A DNA stretch of 64,000 nucleotides from NCBI RefSeq assembly GCF_017583065.1, contig NZ_JAGEVL010000003.1, positions 248,001 to 312,000 on the forward strand, read 5' to 3'. Of this stretch, positions 8,842 to 17,922 are shown piece by piece. Source of the stretch: Staphylococcus shinii (lineage in GTDB: Bacteria > Bacillota > Bacilli > Staphylococcales > Staphylococcaceae). The notes under the pieces were generated by a model. The model was not told the origin of the DNA and ran no database searches. It saw nothing but the letters and a program-made list of their open reading frames with translations. How positions within the stretch are numbered: position 1 is the first letter of the stretch; every line of letters begins with the position of its first letter. The position numbers and the translations under genes are program-made.

Positions 8842-9928
8842 ATGGGATTTATATTATTGGAAAAGAGGAGTAAAACGAACGTACAAAAAGGTACAGCTTC
8901 GCTAACAAGAATTAACCTCATTGACGTTATACGTGGTATAGCTATTATAGGTGTTCTATTAATTAATATTCACTTTTTTGAACCCTCTGATACAAAAAGT
9001 ATAGAGATGAACACATTTGAAAGTAAAGTTATTAATTATATAGAAATGTTCAGTTTAAATAAATTTCATTTTATATTCGCTTTTTTTAGTGTCAGTACTT
9101 CTATTTTTATAAATAATTTACAAAAAAAGGTTAACCATTTGGGTGCATATACGTCGAATGGTTCTTTTATTTATTGTTGGCGCATCAAGTTCCTTATTAT
9201 GGGATGGTGATATTCTTAAACTATATGCAGTCATGGGGGCACTTTTACTACTTTTCCAAAAGATACGAAATAAATTAAAACTAATTTTTGGTGTTTTATT
9301 AACTATTTTGGGGAATTTTTTACCTATATTAACGAAATTTTTAGAAATTAAAGGGATTCATATTCCTAATTTGATCAGTTCATTTGTTTTATTAATGGCC
9401 ATGTTCTCAACATTAGGACATATGTTATTAGGGCAAGCACTTTACTATCTCGGTATTTTCACGAATAAAAGTTTATTGCCTAAATTAAAAAATTATTGGT
9501 TCTTTTTTTAATACTTACATTTCCTATTTGGATACTTGCATTATTCATTCAAAATGATGAATTACTGCATAGCTTTAATCAAAACAGTGGTCCTATTATT
9601 GGTATGTTTTATATTTTCAATTTTATTACTATATCAAATTAAACCGGTACAAAAATGCCTTTCTATATTGATTTCGTATGGGAAAACGGCATTCACGAAT
9701 TACCTAGGCCAAACAATCATAGACGTTGTTATTTTAACACCGATTCTTTCAAATTATACCGTCCATACTTATGGCATGCTTTTATTATATGTGGCAGTTA
9801 TTGCATTTCAGGTTGTTTTTTCATCCATATGGATACATTATTTTTTATTTGGTCCATTGGAATGGTTATGGCCTTGTGGTACATATTTAAAAATTCAACC
9901 CATTAGAAAATCAAACAGCTTCTTATAA
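8842..9928 (+). pseudogene. Broken DUF418 membrane protein
   Basis: Three frames together spell one DUF418 (YeiB-like) protein. The first carries RINLIDVIRGIAIIGVLLIN, the second continues from about 9143 with the middle helices, and the C-terminal signature GPLEWLWPCGTYLKIQPIRK appears at 9860-9912. Frameshifts are visible near 9140-9190, in the T-run at 9503-9510 and around 9610-9635. The intact protein would be a multi-pass membrane protein of unknown function. No proper start codon with a ribosome site remains. IS-derived sequence abuts the 3' end. Confidence 0.8.
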
Positions 9929-10690
9929 AACAATTAATCGTTTTAGAGTAAATCCTAAAGAAGATGCCCTATTAGAATCTTTATTTATTCAATTTCCCAG
10001 TCAATGTCTGAAACAAAAACTTATAGATGATAGGACTATTTTATTGATGGTACAAAACTGAAAGCTAATACCAATAGATATAAATTTGTGTGGAAAAAGA
10101 GTATTCAAAACTATGAATCAAAAATGAATGAAGATTCTAAAGCGTTAGATAATGAATTAGTGAAAGGCAAAATCATACCTAAGATTAAAGAAGTTAATGA
10201 TTATGAATTAACACAAGAAGAAATAGATTTAATTTGTATTCATTTGGATAAAGAAATTAAAGATTTAAATAATCATATTAAACACGAAAAATGTACTCGG
10301 TTAAGAAAGCAAGCACGTCAAAAGCGAACTAAAATCAAAAGATATAAAAGGCATGCCTATCGCCATGATAAATATGTATTTAGGAGAGATTTTAAATTAT
10401 ATGAATGCGATGATTGTTCAGAATGTCCTCTAAAGAACCATTGTATGAAACCAAATTCAAAATCGAATAAAAAATAATGAGAAATGATAACTCGGAATAT
10501 TTCAAAGCCCATATCAATCAAAAGCTTTTGGAACCAGAAACAAAAGAAATCTACAATCAAAGAAAAATTGATGTAGAACCTGTTTTGGATTTATGAAGGC
10601 TATTTTGGGTTTCACTCGAATGTCGGTTAGAGGTATAAATAAAGTCAAAAGAGAACTTGGCTTTGTATTAATGGCACTTAATATAAGAAA
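9924..10690 (+). pseudogene. IS1182-family transposase remnant
   Basis: Beginning YKTINRFRVNP, the frame follows the staphylococcal IS1182-type (IS1272-like) transposase. A frameshift near 10040 precedes FVWKKSIQNYESKMNED. Around position 10345 the sequence jumps from RTKIKRYK to RHAYRHDKYVFRRDFKLYEC, which removes the central catalytic part. Cysteines in ECDDCSECPLKNHC and the end VEPV..GFMKAILGFTRMS are recognisable after further frameshifts near 10470 and 10585. The N-terminal region is also missing. It is a dead, internally deleted element. Confidence 0.85.
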
Positions 10691-10730
10691 AAGGCAATTC
10701 CTATATTATTTCAATAGAAATTGCCTTTTT
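10690..10730. terminator. Hairpin at the end of the IS remnant
   Basis: AAGGCAATT and its complement AATTGCCTT surround an AT-rich loop and are followed by six T residues, a typical intrinsic terminator just past the transposase remnant. From there to 10858 I see no gene. Confidence 0.65.
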
Positions 10731-10858
10731 TCACTTGTCCAAGAACTTTATGTCCCTTGATCTTAATCGTTTCGAATTTCAAACCAGTAATAACAAAACT
10801 TAATTTGTGAACAATTATCTACGACACTTTGCTTTTTCCTTCTCCACTTTGTTTAAGT

Positions 10859-11875
10859 CTATTGGTAATTATCACTAAGTTTAAGCAAATGCCGTGCGTT
10901 TTTATAATTAATTTTGGCTTGGTCTTCTTCCGATAACCCTAATTCCTCTAAAAATGTACCCAGCCCCTCAGGTTTAATATATGGATAGTCAGCAGCGTAA
11001 AGTATTCTATCTATGCCAAATGCATTTTTAACCATTTCAAATTGTGGCTGCGTCAGCATACCGCTCGGTGTAATATAAAAATGATTTTTAAAGTATTCAC
11101 TTATAGGGTGTAAGAGATGGTCTGAAAGAAGTGCTTCATCCATTCTCTCTAAGAAAAATGGTATAAACTCTCCCCAATGTCCAATAATCATTTGCAAATT
11201 AGGATGTTTATCGAAAACACCACCTAAAACAAGGTGGATGGCGTGGATACCGACATCAACGTGCCATCCATAGCCAAAGGAGGCAAATGAAGCGGCAGTA
11301 GCGTCTGTATATGCATCGCTTTTGTAATATGCTTGATAAACATCCGCATTCACTGGAGCAGGATGTAAATATATAGGCACGCCCAATGCTTCAGCTTTAG
11401 CAAAAATAACATCATATTTCTCTTGCTCTAAAAAGCCATCATGAGGTCGTCCAGGTATTAATACACCTTTAAAACCTAGCTGCGTAACTGCCCTTTCTAA
11501 TTCTTCAGCCGCTGCTTGAGGTTCATTAATTGGTATACAGGCAAACCCAAGAAAACGTTCTGGATACATTTCAATATAATCATACAATTTATCGTTAGCA
11601 TACCGACAGAGCTCAATTGCTTTTTCTCCTGTCAGGTTAGATGGCGCCCCATTACCATAAGATAATATTTGGACTGCTACGTTATGTTCTTCCATAAATT
11701 TGATTCGTTGTTCGTGATTCTGTATCTCATCATCATCCGTGAACCCTGTTTTACTTTCTAAAGCCTCTAACATAGTCTTTAAAGGCACACCTTCTGGGTC
11801 AGGTTGTACAAGTTTTGCCATTTCGTCTTTAACTTCTGGTAATATAAAATGTTCTTCAAGGGTAATACTCTTCAT
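10859..11875 (-). CDS. Amidohydrolase-family (decarboxylase-like) metalloenzyme
   Basis: 338-residue TIM-barrel enzyme of the amidohydrolase-2 / ACMSD-like group, close in style to gamma-resorcylate and 2,3-dihydroxybenzoate decarboxylases. The N-terminal metal motif is EEHF (Glu7, His9), as in those decarboxylases, rather than the classic HxH. Further metal or active-site segments are YLHPAP, IGHWGEFIPF and ILYAADYPYIKPEG. A cytosolic, metal-dependent decarboxylation or hydrolysis of an aromatic or related acid is likely, but the substrate is unknown. It follows the NmrA-like gene by about 50 bases and is the last gene of the minus-strand run starting at 15582. Confidence 0.8.
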   Translation of the reverse strand: MKSITLEEHFILPEVKDEMAKLVQPDPEGVPLKTMLEALESKTGFTDDDEIQNHEQRIKFMEEHNVAVQILSYGNGAPSNLTGEKAIELCRYANDKLYDYIEMYPERFLGFACIPINEPQAAAEELERAVTQLGFKGVLIPGRPHDGFLEQEKYDVIFAKAEALGVPIYLHPAPVNADVYQAYYKSDAYTDATAASFASFGYGWHVDVGIHAIHLVLGGVFDKHPNLQMIIGHWGEFIPFFLERMDEALLSDHLLHPISEYFKNHFYITPSGMLTQPQFEMVKNAFGIDRILYAADYPYIKPEGLGTFLEELGLSEEDQAKINYKNARHLLKLSDNYQ

Positions 11876-11927
11876 ATAAACACAACTTTCTTTTCATATA
11901 TTTTCCAAGTAAAAATATTATTTTGAA

Positions 11928-12773
11928 CTAAGTGAAATCCTTCCATTCTGATTGTTGGAGCCAAGCATCAAAATTAAGTAGTTGAGGATTTACCTTACGT
12001 AATTCAGCTATATTAGCCTCATAGCCTTCATATTCAAACCATTCGAACATTTTCATCATTTGTTGGAACTTTTTACGTGCATCTACTATTTCACAAGATA
12101 CTTCAAATTTCTCACTTAACTTTTTAGCTATTTCATTTAAAGTAATTTCTTCACCCGCTAATTCCATAGCTTTGCCTATATATTGTTTGGGTTGGCTAAA
12201 AGTAATAGCGGTAAAAGTACCGATGTCTTGTACGGCAAGCATCTGTAATGGTATTTCAGAATCCATAAAGCCTTGCATCACTATTTTGTCATCTTGCACT
12301 TTCGCAAAACCAGTGAAATTATCCATGAAAAATGTGTGGCGTAAGATTGTATACGGTAAATCTAATGCACGAATATATTCTTCAATTTGCCATTTACTTG
12401 CAAAGTTATCAGCTCCACTATACTTTTCAGCGCCAGCTGCTGACCCGTATACAAAGTGAGTAGTACCTACTTGCTTAGCTACATCTGCCACCATTTTTCC
12501 TTGTTGTACTTCTTTATCAGGGTCTTTAGGATCAAATGATTGTACGCTGTAAACACCATAAACATTTTCCATTGCTTCGACAAGAGACTGTTTATCATTC
12601 ATATCTGCTTGTACAATAACAGCTCCATCTTGTTCTAATTCTTTTATCGCAGATTGGTTAGGATTCCGCGTCATAGCATGCACAATCCAACCATTGGATA
12701 GTAAACTTTTTGCAACTGCATTGCCTTGGTTTCCGGAAGCACCCATTACTAAAATGTTTTTATTATTTTCCAT
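11928..12773 (-). CDS. NmrA-like NAD(P)-binding protein
   Basis: 281-residue atypical SDR. The Rossmann glycine motif is at the N-terminus (LVMGASGNQGNAVAKSLL), followed by VHAMTRNP for cofactor selection; a catalytic YxxxK is not obvious, as in the NmrA/HSCARG group. Such proteins reduce quinones or sense the NADP(H) state. I place the start at the ATG at 12773, which has AAAGGTGA six bases upstream, rather than at the GTG three codons earlier. It lies between an alpha/beta hydrolase and the amidohydrolase with short gaps, in keeping with one operon. Confidence 0.82.
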   Translation of the reverse strand: MENNKNILVMGASGNQGNAVAKSLLSNGWIVHAMTRNPNQSAIKELEQDGAVIVQADMNDKQSLVEAMENVYGVYSVQSFDPKDPDKEVQQGKMVADVAKQVGTTHFVYGSAAGAEKYSGADNFASKWQIEEYIRALDLPYTILRHTFFMDNFTGFAKVQDDKIVMQGFMDSEIPLQMLAVQDIGTFTAITFSQPKQYIGKAMELAGEEITLNEIAKKLSEKFEVSCEIVDARKKFQQMMKMFEWFEYEGYEANIAELRKVNPQLLNFDAWLQQSEWKDFT

Positions 12774-12809
12774 CGTAATCACCTTTCATCTCATTTTTTA
12801 ATCAAAATA

Positions 12810-13634
12810 TTATGTCCATATCGATAATATTGTTTCTGAAAATCCTTCAGGCTTCTGAATATATCCTAAATGTCCGCCAGGTATGTCGACGATTTTGATA
12901 CCCGTTTGTTCAGCGATATAAAAATTGACATCTTGAGGAAACGATCCTTTAGAGTCATTCCCATTTAATAACGTTATGATGTCTTTATATTGTGATAAAT
13001 CTTCTAATTTAATATCAGAATGTGTGTACTGTCTAATTTCATATTCTGCCCAAAACATCATGCGTTCATATTGTGTTTTTTCATCCTCGGAAACAGGTTG
13101 AGCCATGCTTTTTTCATCGATTGCTGAAATATTCAATGTTTCTCCAAAAGTTTTCATACCTACTTGCAAACCTTCAGTTAAGACTTGTTCTACAATTTCA
13201 TCATTTTTATCTTTCCAGTATTTACTATCTGGTAAAAAAGTATTAATTGGCGGCTCATGAAAAGCAATTTGTTGAATTACTTCTGGGTAATCTTTTAAAA
13301 CATGCATGGTAACGATAGCGCCAGAACTAGACCCAAGTAGATATACTGGTTCATCGCTTAAGTGTTTCGCCAGTTCTGCAATATCCTTGGCATCACGTTT
13401 AACACGATAATCGTCATCAGGTTTTTGCGCCCGTTCAGGAAGAGGTACGGTTAACTCACTATAACCATAGTCACGACGGTCTACAGCTACGACGGTAAAG
13501 TTATCTTTCAAGTGCTCTGCTAAAGGTAAAAATATATCACCTGTACCATTGGCTCCTGGCACTAAAATAAGTATAGGACCTTGACCTACTTTATAATAAT
13601 TTAATGTCGCGCCTTCTAATTCTAATTTATTCAT
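12810..13634 (-). CDS. Alpha/beta-hydrolase
   Basis: 274-residue serine hydrolase. The start at 13634 (MNKLELEG) has GGAGGAAG upstream; the frame stays open 67 codons further but has no ribosome site there. Landmarks are [11 protein letters not shown] for the oxyanion region, DRRDYGYSE, the nucleophile elbow LLGSSSGA and a C-terminal histidine in [16 protein letters not shown]. It resembles haloperoxidase or ester hydrolases of the alpha/beta fold. It stands between the CocE-type hydrolase and the NmrA-like gene, which suggests stepwise breakdown of one compound; the substrate is not readable. Confidence 0.8.
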   Translation of the reverse strand: MNKLELEGATLNYYKVGQGPILILVPGANGTGDIFLPLAEHLKDNFTVVAVDRRDYGYSELTVPLPERAQKPDDDYRVKRDAKDIAELAKHLSDEPVYLLGSSSGAIVTMHVLKDYPEVIQQIAFHEPPINTFLPDSKYWKDKNDEIVEQVLTEGLQVGMKTFGETLNISAIDEKSMAQPVSEDEKTQYERMMFWAEYEIRQYTHSDIKLEDLSQYKDIITLLNGNDSKGSFPQDVNFYIAEQTGIKIVDIPGGHLGYIQKPEGFSETILSIWT

Positions 13635-13893
13635 TTTGCTTCCTCCATTTATAAAAATTCGATTTGCACTACTTAATAAGTTACCTATATGATATTTCCC
13701 TTTCATATACTTAATACTCTTTTCCCACTGTCTAAAATTGCATTTAACTTTCATAATATAACCGATGTACTGTATATTATTAGCAACCCTGTGAATTAAC
13801 CCACATTTGAAGCGATAAATAGTACTTAACAACATTGTTAAGTTTTTGCAGTATTTTAACTTTATTTATCAGTATCAAATATAGTTATAAATA

Positions 13894-15582
13894 TTAGTTA
13901 TTATCTATCACTGGCACGAGTATGTGTGAATCATAGACCCCGCCTGTGTAAATGTTGTGTATACCTTTATTTACTGTTTCATTATGTTCATAACGTGTTT
14001 TGAGGCCAGGTGTACTATTGCCTTTAACAACTTCGCTTGCTTTAACAACGACTTGAATACTTTCACCTTGTTTGAATAATGTACCAGATGGTAAAATTTC
14101 AACTTCTACAGGTACAATTTCTTCTTTATTAAGTTTATCTTCGCTTTCATGTGTATGCCATGGTTGTAGTGGTTTAGATTTATCTTGATCTAATTCACGG
14201 TGAGATACGCGTAACCAACCTGTCGCAACTTGCCCATCTTCAATATGATTAAAATCAGGGAAATTCACTTCTTCGCCTTGGCGATTTAATTTTTTAATAC
14301 CTACAAATAAATCCATGTCGTCTGCTTCATCTGCTGATACCCATAGTTTCAATTTCATATTACCAGTAAGCTCTGTGTCTTGGTCAAATACTGTGCTAAA
14401 TCTTACTTCGTCTTTGTCTTCGACTTCACTATCATATGAAACTTTAGCTGTATCTTGAGGTTTTTCAGTATTGAGTGACATTGTTTGACCATCTAAATAT
14501 AAAGCTGTTGCAGTTGTATTTGGAATTGGGAAATCAGTCGCATATTTTGTATAACCTTGATAAAATTTATCTCTGACTTCGTAGCTCACTTTAGGTGTAT
14601 CTTGCCAATCGTTGTCGATACCTTTGAGGTAATAATCAAAGAAATCTTTTTGTTGTTCAAGAGATTCGCGTGCATAATATGTTTCCCATTCTTTACGTCC
14701 GTGTATTTTAAGCCATTTATCCTTGGAAGAAGCTTGTTTAAATCCTTCAAATGTTCCGCGATTATGCAAGCCTTGTGTTGACCAACTTGCACATACGAAC
14801 ATCGGCACTTTAATAGCTGAAAGGTTTGCTTGTTTGCCTTTCCAATAATCATCGAAAAGAGGATGATTTTTTTGAGCACCTTTTAAATCTTCAATATCTG
14901 AATCTGGCCATCTATTGATAAGACCATCGTGCCAAAATCTATAAAATCCTGTATCAGGAATCCCACCATGAAAAGCTACTTCACGATACATATCGTTTAA
15001 ACCTTCCCAAGGGATAATGGCTTTAAGATGAGTAGGATTTAATGAAGCTACCCACCATTGTGTAACTGCTAAATAAGAAACACCATTTGTACCAACGTTA
15101 CCGTTACTCCATGGTTGTTGGCCAGCCCATTCAATTACTTCGGCGTAGTCTTTTGCTTCTGAAAGACCCCAAGGGTATAAAGATCCTTTTGATTTAGAGC
15201 TACCGCGAAGCGCAACTTTAACAACGACATAGTCATTAGGTACCCAGAAACCAGGGTCTGGAGATTCTTCAGGTGTTAAGCTTGAAGTTGGAATTGCGCC
15301 AAGTGTTGGCCAAAGTGGACCCATGTTATTAATATTTGGTTTATTATCTTTACCGTATGTGTCTGCGGACATCACGACTGGGAATGTACCTTCTTTATTT
15401 GGACGAATGACGTTAACATATAATTCTGCACCATCTGACATGGGCACAGCAATATCTTTTTCCATAATCATTTCTTGGTTACCGTATTGAATACTATCAA
15501 CAACGATATGATTTGTCCCTTCTTTAATATCTTCTATTGGAGTCGCAGTTAATTTGGAATTACCTAGCATTTGTTTAGTCAT
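13894..15582 (-). CDS. CocE/NonD-family acyl hydrolase
   Basis: 562-residue protein of the X-Pro dipeptidyl-peptidase / cocaine-esterase family. The N-terminal alpha/beta-hydrolase domain carries the oxyanion tyrosine region SADTYGKDN and the nucleophile motif GTNGVSYLAVTQWW with Ser169. The C-terminal jelly-roll domain (about 340-555) is typical of CocE. No signal peptide is seen, so it is probably cytosolic and cleaves esters or amides. It is the first gene of the minus-strand run down to 10859 and is divergent from the TetR gene at 15749. The 166 bases between them hold inverted repeats. Confidence 0.85.
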   Translation of the reverse strand: MTKQMLGNSKLTATPIEDIKEGTNHIVVDSIQYGNQEMIMEKDIAVPMSDGAELYVNVIRPNKEGTFPVVMSADTYGKDNKPNINNMGPLWPTLGAIPTSSLTPEESPDPGFWVPNDYVVVKVALRGSSKSKGSLYPWGLSEAKDYAEVIEWAGQQPWSNGNVGTNGVSYLAVTQWWVASLNPTHLKAIIPWEGLNDMYREVAFHGGIPDTGFYRFWHDGLINRWPDSDIEDLKGAQKNHPLFDDYWKGKQANLSAIKVPMFVCASWSTQGLHNRGTFEGFKQASSKDKWLKIHGRKEWETYYARESLEQQKDFFDYYLKGIDNDWQDTPKVSYEVRDKFYQGYTKYATDFPIPNTTATALYLDGQTMSLNTEKPQDTAKVSYDSEVEDKDEVRFSTVFDQDTELTGNMKLKLWVSADEADDMDLFVGIKKLNRQGEEVNFPDFNHIEDGQVATGWLRVSHRELDQDKSKPLQPWHTHESEDKLNKEEIVPVEVEILPSGTLFKQGESIQVVVKASEVVKGNSTPGLKTRYEHNETVNKGIHNIYTGGVYDSHILVPVIDNN

Positions 15583-15690
15583 TTAAATCATTCCTTCCGT
15601 TTAGAATAATTACTTGTTTTCTAATACACTTTTACCTTATATTCATAACAAGTAATAAACAACAAGCAAGTATATGATAACTGTTTGAAA

Positions 15691-15717
15691 AACAACAGTC
15701 TGGATAATATTGTTGTC
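15691..15717. promoter_or_regulatory. Candidate TetR operator
   Basis: An imperfect inverted repeat, AACAACA ... TGTTGTC with about six to seven paired bases per arm, lies between the divergent CocE hydrolase and TetR genes, 30-60 bases before the regulator start. A second pair, ATTACTTGTT / AACAAGTAAT near 15608-15655, is also present. Either could bind the adjacent TetR protein. Confidence 0.4.
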
Positions 15718-15748
15718 TAAAAGAGCATATTAAAGGAGGAACACACTT

Positions 15749-16336
15749 ATGGCTCAAGACCGTAGAATACGTAAGTCTCAACAAACAATTAAAATAAATT
15801 TTTTAGAACTGTTAAAAACAGTTTCCTTTGAAAATATCACTGTACAGCAGCTTGCTGATTTGGCAGATATAAATCGTGGTACTTTTTATGCTTATTATGT
15901 AGATAAATATGATTTATTAGACACTATGGAAAATGAAAAAATTGATGAGCTTCAAACATTTATAAATCAACAACATAAAGTTATTGGAGAAAACAGTCCA
16001 GCTCATATGGTTAAAAGTATTATGACTTATTTGATTGAACACATTGATGCAAATATAGGGTTCTACAAAACAATGTTTAGTATTGGAAAGGCTTCAATGT
16101 TGCAAGAGAAGTTACATATGCTTATTCAAAATCATCTCAGCACATATAAAAGTAAAGACAATAAAATAGGAGACATGCCTTTCGACTATTTTATGAGTTA
16201 TGTTTCTGGAGCAGGAATTGCACTATTGAAACATTGGGTTCAAGATAAGAAAAGAATTAAAAAAGAGGATTTTATTCATCATTTTTATAATATTGTGACG
16301 GAGGGAACAATAGGCGTTGTTAAAAAATCAGTTTAA
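15749..16336 (+). CDS. TetR/AcrR-family regulator
   Basis: 195-residue TetR-type repressor. The HTH is at about residues 25-55 (ENITVQQLADLADINRGTFYAYYVDKYDLL, shown here only as a landmark region), followed by a helical ligand domain like that of DhaS-type regulators. AAGGAGG stands before the ATG. It is divergent from the hydrolase/amidohydrolase operon and is the obvious candidate for its control. The ligand is unknown. Confidence 0.87.
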   Translation: MAQDRRIRKSQQTIKINFLELLKTVSFENITVQQLADLADINRGTFYAYYVDKYDLLDTMENEKIDELQTFINQQHKVIGENSPAHMVKSIMTYLIEHIDANIGFYKTMFSIGKASMLQEKLHMLIQNHLSTYKSKDNKIGDMPFDYFMSYVSGAGIALLKHWVQDKKRIKKEDFIHHFYNIVTEGTIGVVKKSV

Positions 16337-16406
16337 AAGTGTCTATGTTTTAAATTTCTAATATTTTTAATTTATCACTATTACTTTACCAATCGAATAA
16401 CATTAA

Positions 16407-16445
16407 AATGGTCACATCCATAGCATAACTATGAATGTGACCATT
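16407..16445. terminator. Bidirectional terminator
   Basis: AATGGTCACAT with an exact complement, plus an inner CATAG/CTATG stem, lies between the convergent TetR gene and the acyltransferase. It probably stops both. Confidence 0.75.
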
Positions 16446-16499
16446 AAGTTGTTTTAATTATTTAGTTGTCTAGTTGACTGAGGCAGTTTAATATTTCTC

Positions 16500-17561
16500 T
16501 CAGTCTTTTTTATTAACAATTGCCCTTTTAGATGGAATAGGAACAATGAAACTGGAAAAAGGTAATTTACTTATTAAATAAATCGATAATACTGAAACAC
16601 ATAATACAATAATATATGAAACCACAAATGTAGATGGATTATTCACGATATCAACAAATGGAGTTTGTCTGTATACCATGATTATAAAAACGTGAATTAA
16701 ATAAATTCCCATTGAATAATTACCTATAACCGTTAGAGTTTGAGTTAGCAATGTATGATTTTTAACATGATTATAAAATATGATTAATAAAGCAAGAAAA
16801 ATTGGTATATATACGACATTAGCAACATTTGTCGAACCATATAAATTTGTAATATCAATTTTAATAATTAAATCGATAAATAGTAGTATTCCAATGATTT
16901 TAAAATATATTTTATATTTCAAAACAATATCATTAATTTCCTTATAATACTTAGCATAGCCGATACCGAGGAAAAAGAAGGATATCCAATTTAAGATAAA
17001 TGCTTTACTATTAACAAACGTATTCAACATCTCACTATGCAAAGTAACTGTGTCACTACCATAGTTTAACCAAAGCACATTAATAAGCGTTCCTATTATA
17101 TATGCAATAATAAGTGGCGCTCCTTTTTTCAGTTTATGTACAAAAGGAAATAATACATAAAATTGAATCACTACTAAAATAAAGTACAAATGAATTTCTG
17201 CCGTCCCTAAAAGATAATACTTAATTATTGGTGTTCCTGCTGGATAATATGTATTTGATAAAACCATTCTCAATATGATATATAAAGTAGTCCAAAGTAT
17301 ATAGGGTATTAAAATTTTTGTGAATCTAGATTTAATAAAATAAGGTAATTCAAACTCACGCTTTAGTGTTGAGCTTGTAAGTAAAAACGCACTAATTACT
17401 GCAAAAATAGGCGTCCCTAGTCTTGCTATTTGGTTAAAATAAGATAAAATTGGATCAACGATAACTCCATTGGAATTATATAATTGTGCAGTTAAATGTA
17501 TACAAAGCACTAACATCGTTGCTATAGCTCTTATGACAGGGATTTCTCCATAGTATTTCAT
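16500..17561 (-). CDS. Membrane acyltransferase 3 family protein
   Basis: 353-residue polytopic membrane protein with about ten helices. The start at 17561 (MKYYGEIP) has AGAGGTG upstream. The N-terminal segment IRAIATMLVLCIHLTAQLYN holds the conserved acyltransferase-3 histidine, and YFIKSRFTKILIPYILW is the usual Arg-rich loop. Such proteins transfer acetyl or succinyl groups onto cell-surface polysaccharides. It has the IcaC length and fold, but no icaADB genes lie beside it, so the IcaC name is not supported. It is a monocistronic unit bounded by terminators. Confidence 0.8.
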   Translation of the reverse strand: MKYYGEIPVIRAIATMLVLCIHLTAQLYNSNGVIVDPILSYFNQIARLGTPIFAVISAFLLTSSTLKREFELPYFIKSRFTKILIPYILWTTLYIILRMVLSNTYYPAGTPIIKYYLLGTAEIHLYFILVVIQFYVLFPFVHKLKKGAPLIIAYIIGTLINVLWLNYGSDTVTLHSEMLNTFVNSKAFILNWISFFFLGIGYAKYYKEINDIVLKYKIYFKIIGILLFIDLIIKIDITNLYGSTNVANVVYIPIFLALLIIFYNHVKNHTLLTQTLTVIGNYSMGIYLIHVFIIMVYRQTPFVDIVNNPSTFVVSYIIVLCVSVLSIYLISKLPFSSFIVPIPSKRAIVNKKD

Positions 17562-17823
17562 AAATTGCACCTCTAAATTTGTTATAAGCATTTTGTAAAT
17601 TTAATATAATCACAATTAATTGATGATAACATGTATTATAAATTTAAAATACAACTAATGTATAATTATAATTCAAAATCTATATAATTTGTCTGAAAGT
17701 AATCAAGATATGTTTATGTTCATAACATTGTCCATCTATATAAGTAACTCTTTTATAATTTTCAAACTATAGGGTGCACTTTATCTTATTTACTGTTAAT
17801 ATAATTGAATAATTTTAATAACA
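17562..17823. other. AT-rich upstream region of the acyltransferase
   Basis: This stretch of about 260 bases probably contains the acyltransferase promoter on the minus strand. I see no open frame with a ribosome site and no clear operator. Confidence 0.4.
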
Positions 17824-17824
17824 A

Positions 17825-17875
17825 GAGGGCGGGATAGAAACCAAAATTTTTAAATCGATTTCTTAACCCGCCCTC
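17825..17875 (-). terminator. GC-rich terminator after the MFS exporter
   Basis: GAGGGCGGG is paired with CCCGCCCTC across a 33-base loop region. It lies immediately downstream of the minus-strand exporter gene that ends at 17923. The stem is very GC-rich against an AT-rich background. Confidence 0.75.
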
Positions 17876-17922
17876 ATAGTATTGGCTAGATAATTACTAT
17901 ATATTTAATTTTTCGTGATGCA

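Noticed and set aside
9655..9906. Alternative frame in the DUF418 C-terminal part
   Set aside because: The overlapping frame carries the DUF418 signature GPLEWLW; this one has no family match.
10357..10560. 67-codon minus-strand frame opposite the IS1182 remnant
   Set aside because: Antisense of transposase sequence without a ribosome site.
14557..14879. Overlapping open frames on both strands inside the CocE hydrolase gene
   Set aside because: No ribosome sites, no family sequence, and fully inside a well-supported gene; judged to be shadows.
16500..17561. IcaC (biofilm polysaccharide export/succinylation)
   Set aside because: Length and fold fit, but icaA, icaD, icaB and icaR are absent on either side, so only the acyltransferase family is supported.
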